A DNA stretch of 64,000 nucleotides from positions 124,001 to 188,000 of the forward strand of contig JAFZRE010000015.1 of assembly GCA_017620015.1 (NCBI GenBank), given 5' to 3'. The DNA is from Bacteroidales bacterium. Lineage in GTDB: Bacteria > Bacteroidota > Bacteroidia > Bacteroidales > ML635J-15. The notes below the pieces were generated by a model. That model did not search any database. It had not been told where the DNA came from and was given only the letters and a program-made list of their open reading frames with translations. Each line of letters begins with the position of its first letter. Position 1 is the first letter of the stretch. A program made the translations under genes and the position numbers. This document shows, in pieces, positions 52,987-63,293 of this stretch.

Positions 52987-52994
52987 TATTTTTG
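52987..52994 (+). promoter_or_regulatory. promoter -7 box of the toxin-antitoxin pair
   Basis: TATTTTTG, 22 bp before the antitoxin ATG. The -33 element is not convincing. Confidence 0.4.
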
Positions 52995-53016
52995 CAACGA
53001 AAACAAAAACGAGAAT

Positions 53017-53280
53017 ATGCTTGCAGCCGAGAACATAGCCGAAAAAATATTCCTCAACTATGGGCTTAACAGCCTAAATGCAGAGGTAAAGAAATGTCTT
53101 GCAATTAAACTGCTATGTGCTCCTGTAGAAACACAGCATTCCGATAATACAAGCAATCTTAACTGGCTATCCTGCCTCAGCGGAGCATGGGAAACCGACG
53201 GACTTTCTGCCGACGAGGAAGCAGAAATGATTAGAAATGCAAGATTCCATAACTCAACAAGGCAAATAGAAGAATTATGA
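53017..53280 (+). CDS. VapB-like antitoxin
   Basis: 87 residues, just upstream of a PIN toxin and overlapping it by 4 nt (ATGA). The end of the protein (LSGAWETDGLSADEEAEMIRNAR to IEEL) is the acidic toxin-binding tail seen in many VapB-type antitoxins of Bacteroidota. The N-terminal half is helical; no clear AbrB or RHH motif could be assigned. It should neutralise the toxin and repress the operon. Confidence 0.72.
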   Translation: MLAAENIAEKIFLNYGLNSLNAEVKKCLAIKLLCAPVETQHSDNTSNLNWLSCLSGAWETDGLSADEEAEMIRNARFHNSTRQIEEL

Positions 53281-53681
53281 ATGATGTTTATTTGCTTGAC
53301 ACTAATATCTGCATATTCCTTCTAAAAAATAAGTATGGAATAAGGGAGCGAATACAAAAAGTCGGGCAGGAACATTGCTGTATATCTGTAATTACTCTTG
53401 CAGAACTGTATTATGGCGCGGCAAAAAGCGACAGGAAAGAGGAACGACTGAAAGATGTTGAACTTATTTCAAGAAATTTTATCGTGTTGCCAATAGACAA
53501 TGTCATTGAGACCTACGGAATCAACAAGGCTCATCTCGAAAGCAAAGGAATGTCAATTGATGATTTTGATTTGCTTATTGGTTCAACTGCGACCAACTAT
53601 AACCTCATTATGGTTACAGAAAATACAAGGCACTTTGAGCGAATTCCAAACATCAGATTGGAAAACTGGGTTGTCAGATAA
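53277..53681 (+). CDS. vapC: VapC-like PIN-domain toxin
   Basis: A 134-residue PIN domain ribonuclease. The four acidic positions are visible: LLDTNICIFLLK, ITLAELYYGA, DDFDLLIGSTA, and the final NLIMVTENTRHFERI where N/E replaces the last Asp. Normal length. In family members the toxin cleaves tRNA or rRNA. It is coupled to the antitoxin by an ATGA overlap. Confidence 0.88.
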   Translation: MNDVYLLDTNICIFLLKNKYGIRERIQKVGQEHCCISVITLAELYYGAAKSDRKEERLKDVELISRNFIVLPIDNVIETYGINKAHLESKGMSIDDFDLLIGSTATNYNLIMVTENTRHFERIPNIRLENWVVR

Positions 53682-53732
53682 ATCTTACAACAGTATAGGT
53701 TGATTCAGTTATCACATAACGCCTCAAAAAAA

Positions 53733-53787
53733 AGTTGTGGGCAATTTCTCAAAGCATTAGATTTTTGAGAGAAAGCCCACACTTTTT
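53733..53787. terminator. bidirectional terminator between vapC and thiC
   Basis: A long stem (AGTTGTGGGC, TTTCTCAAA against TTTGAGAGAAAGCCCACAC) with A-run on the left and T-run on the right, so it can stop the plus-strand vapC and the minus-strand thiC transcripts. Confidence 0.85.
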
Positions 53788-53797
53788 CTAGTCCAAT

Positions 53798-55591
<1,794 letters not shown>

Positions 55592-56971
55592 TTATTTACT
55601 ATTATTTTTATTAATTACTTGCCATTTTCCGCCTTTGTCGGGACCAATGTGCCTAATATATCCGTGTTTCTGAAGGAACTGCAAGTCTCGCCTTATAGTT
55701 CGCTCACTAACATCAAAATAATTAGCCAGCGACACCGAATTTTCCATGACATTTTCTAGGACATTTTCTAGGACATTGATTTCTCCTGTTTTAGATAGTC
55801 TATTAATTATATTCTTTTGCCGTTCAGTGAGTTGAATATTGTTTTCTAGGACATTTTTCTGGCCATTTTCATCGACAATTTCATCTTCTGGAATCCAATT
55901 ATACGGAACAATCATACGGATGTAATTATCGCCGAACTCAAAATTGTCGCGTCCGTATGTGCGCATAATACGATTCATTCCAGAGCCGAGAGCCTCAACC
56001 ATTTCAACATCACGGAAAACACGCATAAGTTCACGATTTCTAGGTAAACTTACTCCGCTGAAAAAATCTTCCTTTGTCAGGCCTAATGGGATTCTCCCAA
56101 TAGATGTAATTTCCATACGATCGGAAAAAAGTTCCACTTTTGAGGGCGCTCCATAGTAATAGTCATTATGTACAACAGCATTTATAACGGCTTCCCTAAC
56201 AGCAATCTTGTCCCATTGTGGAGTGTCTATTCTTCGTTTGGGAGTTATTTTTGATGAAATCTTGTTCTCAACATCAAGTTTGTCAAGCACCTTCTGTGTT
56301 GCGGTAATAAGACAACAATAACCATATTCGTTGTTTGAAATAAGGTCGTAACGGTCTGTTCCAGCGTATTTTGCAAGTTTCATTGAATTGCCATTTTCAT
56401 CGGCAAGCAAATATGCAATATAATTGTACTTTCCGTCATCAGTCTGCAAATCGAGCGAACGAATAAAATTGTCGTTGAGTTGAAATCCTTTTTCCATGTA
56501 ATAGATTTTTAATTGCGCAAATGTCAAATCTTGTCTCGGAGAAACCACATTTTTTAACGAATTGTGGATTTTCTGAGCGTAAAGTTCTTCTATCTGAGCA
56601 GTTGTCATTGGTTCGGCAGCTGTTCCAACACGAATGAAGCATCCTCTTTCCGAAAGTCCATAACGAGTTTTGTAATAAGGCTTTTCGCTGCCGCTTGCTA
56701 TAAAAATCTTTATAACAGGGACATTGTCAATGCGTTCGACCATAACATCAAACAAGCCCATAGGAGAAGGTGAAATACCTGTTCTGATACGGTCTTTTAT
56801 CTTGAGCATATCACCGTCAATGTCTTTTACTCCGACAGGCTTACCGCTATCATCGATGCCGATGTATATGATTCCCCCCTCGCGATAGTTGAGAAATGCC
56901 ACAACTTCGCGTTCCAGGTCAAGTTCGCGCGTGAGTTCCCGTTTTAGTTCTATGCGGTTGGTCTCTATCAT
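55592..56971 (-). CDS. AlbA_2 / HATPase_c_4 protein with one C-terminal winged helix
   Basis: 459 residues. AlbA_2 domain at about 3-120 (NRIELKRELTRELDLEREVVAFLNYREGGIIYIGIDDSG). HATPase_c_4-like block at about 255-350 (AVREAVINAVVHNDYY, LFSDRMEITSIGRIP, EALGSGMNRIMRTYG). Linker of repeated NVLEN units, then a single winged helix (ISVSLANYFDVSERTIRRDLQFLQKHGYI-like) ending in GPDKGGKW. A paralogue of 9465 and especially of 59310. It lies between thiG and thiC in the same direction, with no thiamine-related feature, and looks like an insertion. Confidence 0.88.
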   Translation of the reverse strand: MIETNRIELKRELTRELDLEREVVAFLNYREGGIIYIGIDDSGKPVGVKDIDGDMLKIKDRIRTGISPSPMGLFDVMVERIDNVPVIKIFIASGSEKPYYKTRYGLSERGCFIRVGTAAEPMTTAQIEELYAQKIHNSLKNVVSPRQDLTFAQLKIYYMEKGFQLNDNFIRSLDLQTDDGKYNYIAYLLADENGNSMKLAKYAGTDRYDLISNNEYGYCCLITATQKVLDKLDVENKISSKITPKRRIDTPQWDKIAVREAVINAVVHNDYYYGAPSKVELFSDRMEITSIGRIPLGLTKEDFFSGVSLPRNRELMRVFRDVEMVEALGSGMNRIMRTYGRDNFEFGDNYIRMIVPYNWIPEDEIVDENGQKNVLENNIQLTERQKNIINRLSKTGEINVLENVLENVMENSVSLANYFDVSERTIRRDLQFLQKHGYIRHIGPDKGGKWQVINKNNSK

Positions 56972-57031
56972 TTGGTTTCTAGTTTAACTTCGTTGAGGGC
57001 TTCACCGTTCTGGTTTCACGTTTCTAGATTT

Positions 57032-57149
57032 GAGAATTTGAAAATTTGAGGATTTGAAAATTAGCTACGCTGAGCTAAAGGTTCAAAAATTCAACGATTT
57101 GAAGATTCAATTGTCAATTATCCATTGTCAATTATCCATTGTCAATTGT
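57032..57149. repeat. octamer run, GCTACGCTGAGCT element and heptamer array
   Basis: GAGAATTT, GAAAATTT, GAGGATTT and GAAAATTA at 57032-57063; then AGCTACGCTGAGCTAAAGG; then six heptamers (CAATTGT, CAATTAT, CCATTGT, CAATTAT, CCATTGT, CAATTGT) at 57108-57149. The heptamers run into the thiG 3' end and encode its last residues. Confidence 0.92.
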
Positions 57150-57929
57150 ATTTTGTTCCTCGTCCAAAAATGCTGTCAGCGGTGATGTTGCAACAGCCAT
57201 GTTGCTGACGCTGCCCAGGCCCGACAAGTAAGCCATACGACCTGCCTTTATGCTCAATGCAAATGCTTCTGCCATCTTAACGGGATCACCGGCAATGGCA
57301 ATGGCGGTATTTATCAGGCAGGCATCGGCACCAAGTTCCATTGCGTATGCAGCATGCGACGGTGCACCAATTCCAGCATCAATTACAACAGGAATGTTGC
57401 TCTGCTCGATGATTATGCGAAGCATTTCCTCGTTCTTTATACCCTTGTTGGTTCCTATCGGCGAAGCCAAAGGCATTACGGTTGCAGCACCCATTTCTTC
57501 CAACTGCTTGCAAGCAACAGGGTCTGCCTGAACATACGGCAACACCTTGAAGCCAAGTTTTACCAATTCCTCGGTTGCCTTCAAGGTTTCGCGAGTATCG
57601 GGAAGCAAATACTTGGGGTCGGGATGTATTTCGAGCTTCAGCCATTCGGTACCAAGCGCAGCACGGTTCATCTTTGCAGCGAAAACAGCTTCTTCAGCAT
57701 TGCGCACACCCGATGTATTGGGCAACAAAACACACTCCTTCGGAATGAAATCGAGAATGTTTTCGCTACCGCTGTCCTGAGTGTTGAGCCTCTTCAGCGC
57801 GGTAGTAACCATTTGCGAGCCAGAAGCCAATATTGCCTGTCTCATCACTTCGTTTGAAGGGAACTTGCCCGTGCCGATAAACAGCCTCGACGAAAATTCT
57901 CTTCCTGCAATAACTAAATTGTCATTCAT
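57132..57929 (-). CDS. thiG: thiazole synthase
   Basis: A 265-residue TIM barrel. Schiff-base lysine is Lys98 in WLKLEIHPD. Further typical motifs are [29 protein letters not shown] and [13 protein letters not shown]. It combines deoxyxylulose phosphate, dehydroglycine and ThiS-thiocarboxylate to the thiazole. The last residues (NTIDNG) are coded by a heptamer array, so the original C-terminus was altered or the repeats grew into it. It starts 13 bp after thiE. Confidence 0.95.
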   Translation of the reverse strand: MNDNLVIAGREFSSRLFIGTGKFPSNEVMRQAILASGSQMVTTALKRLNTQDSGSENILDFIPKECVLLPNTSGVRNAEEAVFAAKMNRAALGTEWLKLEIHPDPKYLLPDTRETLKATEELVKLGFKVLPYVQADPVACKQLEEMGAATVMPLASPIGTNKGIKNEEMLRIIIEQSNIPVVIDAGIGAPSHAAYAMELGADACLINTAIAIAGDPVKMAEAFALSIKAGRMAYLSGLGSVSNMAVATSPLTAFLDEEQNTIDNG

Positions 57930-57942
57930 TGTATTTTACCTT

Positions 57943-59097
57943 TTAAAATGTTTTCAAAATTTGTTTTATCGTATCGTTTGGATCCTGCGATTCGAGTATT
58001 ACTGACGAAATCGCAACTCCATATATCCCAGTTTGTTTCAATTTTTCCAAGTCATTAACGATTATTCCTCCGATGGCGTAAATTGGCATTTTCAAACCTC
58101 GCGACTGCAATTTCTGCATTATGTTGCAGTAACCTTCAAGTCCAAGTATTGCCGAAAGGTTTTTCTTAGTAGTCGTGAAGCGGAACGGTCCCATACCAAC
58201 ATAGTCGGCACCATCGGAAATTGCTGCGAAGACATCTTCGGCGGCATTGCAAGTCGCACCAAGAAGGAACTTATTGACAGTCAACTTCTTGGCTTCGGCA
58301 ATAGGCATATCGTTTTTGCCTAGATGTACGCCATCAAACAGACCGCTATCGAGAAGATTTATCTTGTCGTCAACAGTGAGAAGCGCAGCATTCTTGTCGC
58401 ACTCGGGACGCAAAATCTTCGCTATGGCAAGCACCTCGTCATCCGAAGCATCCTTCATCCTGAGCTGCACAAACCTGATTCCACCGTGCAAAGCCTCCTT
58501 GCAACCAGAAATGTAGTCAAAACGGGCATTCTGGTGCGAAATAAACATAGTGCGTGGCAGTTCCCACAAAGCAGACAGCATTGCAAACGACGAAAATCCG
58601 ACTTCCTCAAGTTTGCCAATATTGTCAAAGGTTACACCCGAAAGCGCACAAACTTTTTCGTCGAGAATTTTCTCGTCAAACAGTCGCTTCAACTCCGCCA
58701 ACGAGAATTTTGAGCAATAACCTTGCTTGCTTATCGAGTCGAAAATCGGAGAAAGGAAGCAATAGTCAACTTTGTCCTTGCATTGCAGAACCTCGTCAAT
58801 GCTATGGCACGAGCGCGAAATTCGACCAGAGAAACTCACGGGAGGATTGGGATTTCTGCCGTTCAGGTGCACCCCACCGATATTCATTTCCACAGCAAGA
58901 CGGTGATGGTCGTGCAACGACAATTGTTTCCGCACATCGGCATCAAAGTGCGAAAGGTAGTCGCGCATCTGCATTTCGGTGAAATCGGGCTTGCGTATAT
59001 GGAAATATTCTACCTTTCCGCTACGAATCATCGCCGAAATCCGTTCATGCTCGCGGAACGCATTTTCCTGTGGTGTTATGCCAATCAGCCTCCGCAT
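57943..59097 (-). CDS. thiE: TenI-like / thiamine phosphate synthase (ThiE) tandem fusion
   Basis: 384 residues from ATG 59097 (MRRLIGITPQENAF). The first part (to about 180) is a TenI-like barrel of Bacteroidota type (YFHIRKPDFTEMQMRDYL, LHDHHRLAVEMNIGGVHLNGRNP, CFLSPIFDSISKQGY). The second (about 190-384) is a ThiE barrel (FVQLRMKDASDDEVLA, LLTVDDKINLLDSGLFDGVHLGKNDMP, YVGMGPFRFTTTKKN, YAIGGI). TenI aids thiazole aromatisation and ThiE joins HMP-PP and thiazole phosphate. The longer frame begins inside thiS; the real start overlaps thiS by 13 nt. Confidence 0.88.
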   Translation of the reverse strand: MRRLIGITPQENAFREHERISAMIRSGKVEYFHIRKPDFTEMQMRDYLSHFDADVRKQLSLHDHHRLAVEMNIGGVHLNGRNPNPPVSFSGRISRSCHSIDEVLQCKDKVDYCFLSPIFDSISKQGYCSKFSLAELKRLFDEKILDEKVCALSGVTFDNIGKLEEVGFSSFAMLSALWELPRTMFISHQNARFDYISGCKEALHGGIRFVQLRMKDASDDEVLAIAKILRPECDKNAALLTVDDKINLLDSGLFDGVHLGKNDMPIAEAKKLTVNKFLLGATCNAAEDVFAAISDGADYVGMGPFRFTTTKKNLSAILGLEGYCNIMQKLQSRGLKMPIYAIGGIIVNDLEKLKQTGIYGVAISSVILESQDPNDTIKQILKTF

Positions 59098-59288
59098 GTC
59101 GCCCTGATTATTGTTACATTGTCGCCCTCGTTCAAAAGCGTGGCACTCCACATATTCCTGTCAATCACATCGGTTCCGACTGCAGCTGCTACCGGTTCGT
59201 TTGGCTTTATGCCAATCGTTTCGCACAATTTCTCCAAAGTGCATCCCGATGTAACTTCCGTATTTTTTCCGTTAACTAAAACTATCAT
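59085..59288 (-). CDS. thiS: sulfur carrier protein ThiS
   Basis: 67 residues with a beta-grasp pattern (MIVLVNGKNTEV, TLEKLCETIGI, VAAAVGTDVID) and the C-terminal Gly-Gly needed for thiocarboxylation by ThiF. It starts 21 bp after the AlbA_2 gene and overlaps thiE. Confidence 0.93.
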   Translation of the reverse strand: MIVLVNGKNTEVTSGCTLEKLCETIGIKPNEPVAAAVGTDVIDRNMWSATLLNEGDNVTIIRATCGG

Positions 59289-59309
59289 AGTAAATAATTT
59301 AAATGCTTT

Positions 59310-61013
59310 TTATTTTATAATTTCCCAATGTCCTGTCTTGTCAGACCCAACACGCCGTATAAGTTTCATTTCCTTGAGAATAGATAATTCTCGCTGAACA
59401 GTTCTTTCGGATATGTTCAATTTTGATACAATTTCTTTGGTCGAGACTCCTGAATTTACACCGCCATCTCTGCCATTTACCCCGTCATTTTTGCAATTTA
59501 CACTGCCATTTTTGCCATAATTGGCAATGATTGAGATTATATCTAGCTGGCGTTTAGTGAGTTCTGATTCTTTTACACCGCCAAATGCGTTTTCAGGAAT
59601 AGAAACATCATTATTGTCGGACAAAATTTCCCAATATCCATTTTTCGCAGACCCAACAAATCGTATTCGCTTCATTTCCTTCAAGATAGACAGTTCCCGA
59701 TATATGGTTCTCTCCGATATATTCAACTTGGAAATAATCTCTTTTGTTGTAATCCCAGAATTTACACCGCCATCTCTGCCATTTATACCGCCATTTTTGC
59801 CAAAATTGGAAATGATTGAAATTATATCTAATTGGCGTTTAGTTGGTTCCAGATTGTTTACATTGCCAATTTCGACATTTGCATTGCCAAGCGTGTTTTC
59901 GTATGAAGTTTCATTTTTTACTATTTGTGAGTGGAATGGGATTGTTGTTCGTATATAGTTCGTTGTGAAAGAAAAAATGTCCTTTTTGTAAACTTTTTGT
60001 ATTCTTTTCAATCCAGAACCTAGAGCTTCTACCAAATCCACATCGCGGAATACCCGCATTAATTCTTTGTTGCGGGGAGAACTTATGCCACAGAAAAATT
60101 CCTCTTGTGTCATATCAACAGGCAATCTACCTGCCGATGTTATTTCAATCCTGTCGGAAAATATTTCAAACTTGGGAGGCACTTCGTTGGTATAGTAATC
60201 GTTATGTACAATTGCGTTTATTACTATTTCACGCATTGCTCGTTCATCCCATAAAGGTGTGTCAATCCTGCGCTTGTATCTTATTTCGGAACTAACATTG
60301 TTTTCAACTCTTAGTTTGTCAAGAACTTGGTCAGTGGCTTTTAAAAGAGAACAGAATCCGAATTCATTGTTTGCAACAAGAATATCGCGGTCAACACCAG
60401 CATATTTTGCAACCTTAATCGACATGCTGTTTTCATCGGCAAGCAAATAGGCAACATAATTAGGTTCTCCAGCATCAGTTAGCAAATCGAGATTTTCCAT
60501 AAAATGGTCATTCAGTTCAATCCCTTTGCTTTCGTAATATATATGCAACTGTCTAAAGGTTAATTTTTTGCGTGGAGAAGGAATATTCCGTAATGAATTG
60601 CGTACTCGATGTGTAAAAATGTCTTCTATTTGTGCTGTTGTCATTGGTTCTGCAGCAGTACCGACTCGCATAAAACAACCGCGTGGAGATAAACCGTAGG
60701 AAGTTTTGTAATATGGTTTTTCACTGCCACTTGCAACAAATATCTTAATTACAGGAACATTTTGTACTTGTTCAACTAGCACATCAAACAAGCCCATTGG
60801 CGAGGGGGATATACCATTACGAATGCGATCTTTAATTTTGAGCATATCTCCATCAATATCCTTAACACCAATAGCTTTGCCATTATCATCAATGCCAATA
60901 TATATAATCCCACCTTCACGATAGTTTAGAAAAGAAACTACTTCTTTTTCAATATCAAGCTCACGTGTAAGTTCTCGCTTAAATTCTACCCGGTTGGTTT
61001 CTATCATTGTCAT
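59310..61013 (-). CDS. AlbA_2 / HATPase_c_4 protein with two C-terminal winged helices
   Basis: 567 residues; ATG 61013, or 61007 to match the paralogue (MIETNRVEFKRELTRELD). AlbA_2 and HATPase_c_4-like parts align almost residue by residue with the protein at 55592 (for instance GSEKPYYKT and VGTAAEPMTTAQIE). The C-terminal third is a tandem duplication: LTKRQLDIISIIxNYGKNG, an N/G-rich linker (NGRDGGVNSG), and ITKEIISKLNISERTIYRELSILKEMKRI, repeated. It stands between thiD and thiS in the same direction with small gaps, so it is probably transcribed under TPP control with the operon. Confidence 0.88.
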   Translation of the reverse strand: MTMIETNRVEFKRELTRELDIEKEVVSFLNYREGGIIYIGIDDNGKAIGVKDIDGDMLKIKDRIRNGISPSPMGLFDVLVEQVQNVPVIKIFVASGSEKPYYKTSYGLSPRGCFMRVGTAAEPMTTAQIEDIFTHRVRNSLRNIPSPRKKLTFRQLHIYYESKGIELNDHFMENLDLLTDAGEPNYVAYLLADENSMSIKVAKYAGVDRDILVANNEFGFCSLLKATDQVLDKLRVENNVSSEIRYKRRIDTPLWDERAMREIVINAIVHNDYYTNEVPPKFEIFSDRIEITSAGRLPVDMTQEEFFCGISSPRNKELMRVFRDVDLVEALGSGLKRIQKVYKKDIFSFTTNYIRTTIPFHSQIVKNETSYENTLGNANVEIGNVNNLEPTKRQLDIISIISNFGKNGGINGRDGGVNSGITTKEIISKLNISERTIYRELSILKEMKRIRFVGSAKNGYWEILSDNNDVSIPENAFGGVKESELTKRQLDIISIIANYGKNGSVNCKNDGVNGRDGGVNSGVSTKEIVSKLNISERTVQRELSILKEMKLIRRVGSDKTGHWEIIK

Positions 61014-61028
61014 ATTGTTTCCGTCAGT

Positions 61029-61853
61029 TTATCTATTTTGTTTCCTTTTCAATCCCCAGAAATGGTTCGTCGAACCGTGTCTGTGACCGACTTTTGCATC
61101 CTTTGCCGCCAGAATTGCGTTATATACATAATCCTTGGCTTGCGCTACAGCCTCCTCGAGCGGAAATCCCATAGCCAGATATGTTGCAATTGCCGACGAA
61201 AGCGTACAGCCTGTTCCGTGGGTGTTTTCCGAAATTATCTTCTTCGAAGTGAAATGCCTACAAGTACCGTCCTGCGACACAAGCACATCGGTCATCTCGT
61301 CGCCAAGCGAATGTCCGCCCTTGACAAGAACATTCTTGCAACGGCATTCGGTAACTATTTGCTTGCCACATTCTACCATATCGTCAAGGTTGGCGATTTT
61401 CCGACCCGAAATGGCTTCCGCTTCCGAAATGTTTGGTGTAAGCACGGTGCACAGTGGAAAAAGTTCCACTTTAAGCGACTGAAGGAAATCGGCCTTTGCA
61501 AGCATATCGCCGCTTGTAGCCACAAGCACAGGGTCGAGAACAAGGTGTCCGCGGTAGTTGTTTCTTGCCAGCGAATCCCTTATCGCAACGACGTTCTCCT
61601 TGGTATAGACCATACCTATCTTTATGGCATCCACTGGAATGTCCTCAAGCACAGCATCAATCTGCGCCGACAGCACCCTGGCATCCACAGCCTGAATAGC
61701 CCGCACACCGCAGGTATTTTGTGCCGTGACGGCGGTTATTGCACTGGCGGCATACTGACCGAGCGAGAAAATGGTCTTGATGTCGGCCTGGATTCCCGCT
61801 CCGCCAACCGAATCGCTACCTGCAATGGTAAGTATATACTTTAATCCATCCAT
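61029..61853 (-). CDS. thiD: hydroxymethylpyrimidine (phosphate) kinase
   Basis: 274 residues of the ribokinase fold: LTIAGSDSVGGAGIQADIKT at the start, AITAVTAQNTCGV, VLDPVLVATSGDML, VLVKGGH and the anion-hole motif NTHGTGCTLSSAIA. It phosphorylates HMP to HMP-PP. ATG 61853 is chosen because the longer frame starts in the riboswitch. First gene of the riboswitch-controlled operon. Confidence 0.94.
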   Translation of the reverse strand: MDGLKYILTIAGSDSVGGAGIQADIKTIFSLGQYAASAITAVTAQNTCGVRAIQAVDARVLSAQIDAVLEDIPVDAIKIGMVYTKENVVAIRDSLARNNYRGHLVLDPVLVATSGDMLAKADFLQSLKVELFPLCTVLTPNISEAEAISGRKIANLDDMVECGKQIVTECRCKNVLVKGGHSLGDEMTDVLVSQDGTCRHFTSKKIISENTHGTGCTLSSAIATYLAMGFPLEEAVAQAKDYVYNAILAAKDAKVGHRHGSTNHFWGLKRKQNR

Positions 61854-61901
61854 AAATTTCAATTTACAAATCTGTGTGGTACAAAAAATAGAGCGGATTG
61901 A

Positions 61902-61971
61902 AATTCCCAAATCTGCATTACCAGACTGGTCAACGGGTTTAATCTCAGCCTACTATTTTCAGCACCCCAGC
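61902..61971 (-). ncRNA. TPP riboswitch (THI element)
   Basis: On the minus strand GCTGGGGTGCT is followed by GGCTGAGATTAAACCCGTTG, then CCAGTCTGGTAATGC and TTTGGGAA. The CTGAGA core, the ACCC partner, the TAATGC element and the GGGAA end are in the order and spacing of the TPP aptamer. It lies 48 nt before the thiD start, so control of translation or early transcription of thiD and the genes behind is expected. Confidence 0.88.
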
Positions 61972-62008
61972 AATATGTTTGCGCCCGACAATGAAAAGTC
62001 AAGCGTTG

Positions 62009-62016
62009 CAAAGGTA
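62009..62016 (-). promoter_or_regulatory. promoter -7 box of the thiamine operon
   Basis: TACCTTTG on the minus strand, 38 bp upstream of the riboswitch; the -33 element is unclear. Confidence 0.55.
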
Positions 62017-62040
62017 ATAATAATTTGGATTCGAGGGTTC

Positions 62041-62085
62041 GAAAATTTGAAAATTTGAAGATTTGGCTTCACCGAGCTGAAGGTC
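62041..62085. repeat. octamer run with GCTTCACCGAGCTGAAGG element
   Basis: GAAAATTT, GAAAATTT and GAAGATTT (62041-62064), followed by GGCTTCACCGAGCTGAAGG. The layout matches 57032-57082 and, in part, 43550-43600. Confidence 0.85.
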
Positions 62086-62092
62086 GAAGTTT

Positions 62093-62212
62093 TCAGAAGG
62101 TAGTGTACAGACATGATATGTCGCCATCGGTTCGCAACATGAACATAAGCAGCACCAATGCAAAGACAGCAATCACAGCCAACGCCTTACCTATTTTCCT
62201 TTTCCACGACAT
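62093..62212 (-). CDS. 39-residue one-helix membrane protein after the DltD-like gene
   Basis: From ATG 62212: MSWKRKIGKALAVIAVFALV, then LLMFMLRTDGDISCLYTTF. Basic N-terminus, one hydrophobic helix (about 9-26), short polar tail with a Tyr near the C-terminus. TTAGGAG stands just before the ATG, and the ORF overlaps the end of the DltD-like gene by 26 nt. In Gram-positive dlt operons the small protein DltX has the same layout and works with the MBOAT DltB. The likeness is of form and place only. Confidence 0.55.
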   Translation of the reverse strand: MSWKRKIGKALAVIAVFALVLLMFMLRTDGDISCLYTTF

Positions 62213-63293
62213 AACTCCTAATTTTTTGATATAACAGATAAGCTCCATAGTTGGAATGGTGCTGCCAATCGCTGAATGTTCCTGGAACAGACGAAATATC
62301 AGTGGCATCAATGTAAGATGCACCTTCTTCGTCAAGCAGACGAAGTATTTTCGTGCATACCGACTGCATGCTGGCAAGCTCGGCACTATTAACTTTCGAA
62401 AATGCAATGTGGTTGTACGGTCCAACGACAAAAACAATATCTACCTTACGCTCACGACACAAATGTATCATTGCCCGCAACTCGTCGTAGCGGTACGGTG
62501 ATTCTGTGTTTACATTCAGCGAATATGAATTTATATCGAACGTGCCAGACACATTGTAAGTGTAATTGTATTCGGAACTATCGGGCAAGGCAGACGAAAC
62601 AGACTTTAGCACATCGCTTTGCGGCTTCACAAAGTTTAACGTCTTTTTGAATTCCATCGAGTCAATGGCAAAGACAAGGTCCTGATAATATTTGCGTCGG
62701 ATTTTATCGAAATAAAACGCCAGGAAGTCAGCAGACCTATCGGACATGGTTACATTACGGCGATTAGCACGTATCACCTCATCGACATACTTGTCGCCAC
62801 CGACACCAGCCGACCACATAGCGGCATACGATGTATAGCGCATAAAATAGTCTTCGTTGCTGCTTGCCAGCTTGTTGCACCAATACGCAGGATTTACGTA
62901 ATAGATGACCTTGAGATTTTCAACATTGTCGTTGCCACAAATAAGCGGGAAATATGTACAAGCCGTCCTGCCAGCCCCCGCTACCACCGAAAATCTCACA
63001 TCCAAAGCCGTATCGGCATTCAGAAAGTCGAAGTAATTGCCTCCTGTCACGCTGCCGCTTTCCGATGTTCCCATTATAAGATACCCATTATTTGCCTTGA
63101 TGCTTTGCAGAAACAAATCGGTATATAATGTGTTGTTGTCGCGCAACTCCTGATGACGGATAGTGTAAAGCTGCCTGTCGGTTGCCGAATAGCGGAAAGT
63201 CGGAATGCACAGCGACGCCAGCATCCATGCCGCCACCGCCACCAAGGCTACAACTCCTACAAATGCCATATTTTTCAACCGATACATCTTCAT
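62187..63293 (-). CDS. DltD/AlgJ-like membrane-anchored acyl transfer protein
   Basis: 368 residues with one N-terminal membrane anchor (MAFVGVVALVAVAAWMLASL) and an SGNH-like exported domain: GTSESGS near 75 with a nucleophile-like Ser, GPYNH near 290, and DWQHHSNYGAYLLYQKI near the end with the Asp-His pair. It follows an MBOAT gene with a 1-nt overlap. Such pairs transfer acyl groups (acetyl, D-alanyl) from the cytoplasm to extracellular polymers. The target here may be the surface polysaccharide or peptidoglycan. Confidence 0.72.
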   Translation of the reverse strand: MKMYRLKNMAFVGVVALVAVAAWMLASLCIPTFRYSATDRQLYTIRHQELRDNNTLYTDLFLQSIKANNGYLIMGTSESGSVTGGNYFDFLNADTALDVRFSVVAGAGRTACTYFPLICGNDNVENLKVIYYVNPAYWCNKLASSNEDYFMRYTSYAAMWSAGVGGDKYVDEVIRANRRNVTMSDRSADFLAFYFDKIRRKYYQDLVFAIDSMEFKKTLNFVKPQSDVLKSVSSALPDSSEYNYTYNVSGTFDINSYSLNVNTESPYRYDELRAMIHLCRERKVDIVFVVGPYNHIAFSKVNSAELASMQSVCTKILRLLDEEGASYIDATDISSVPGTFSDWQHHSNYGAYLLYQKIRSYVVEKENR

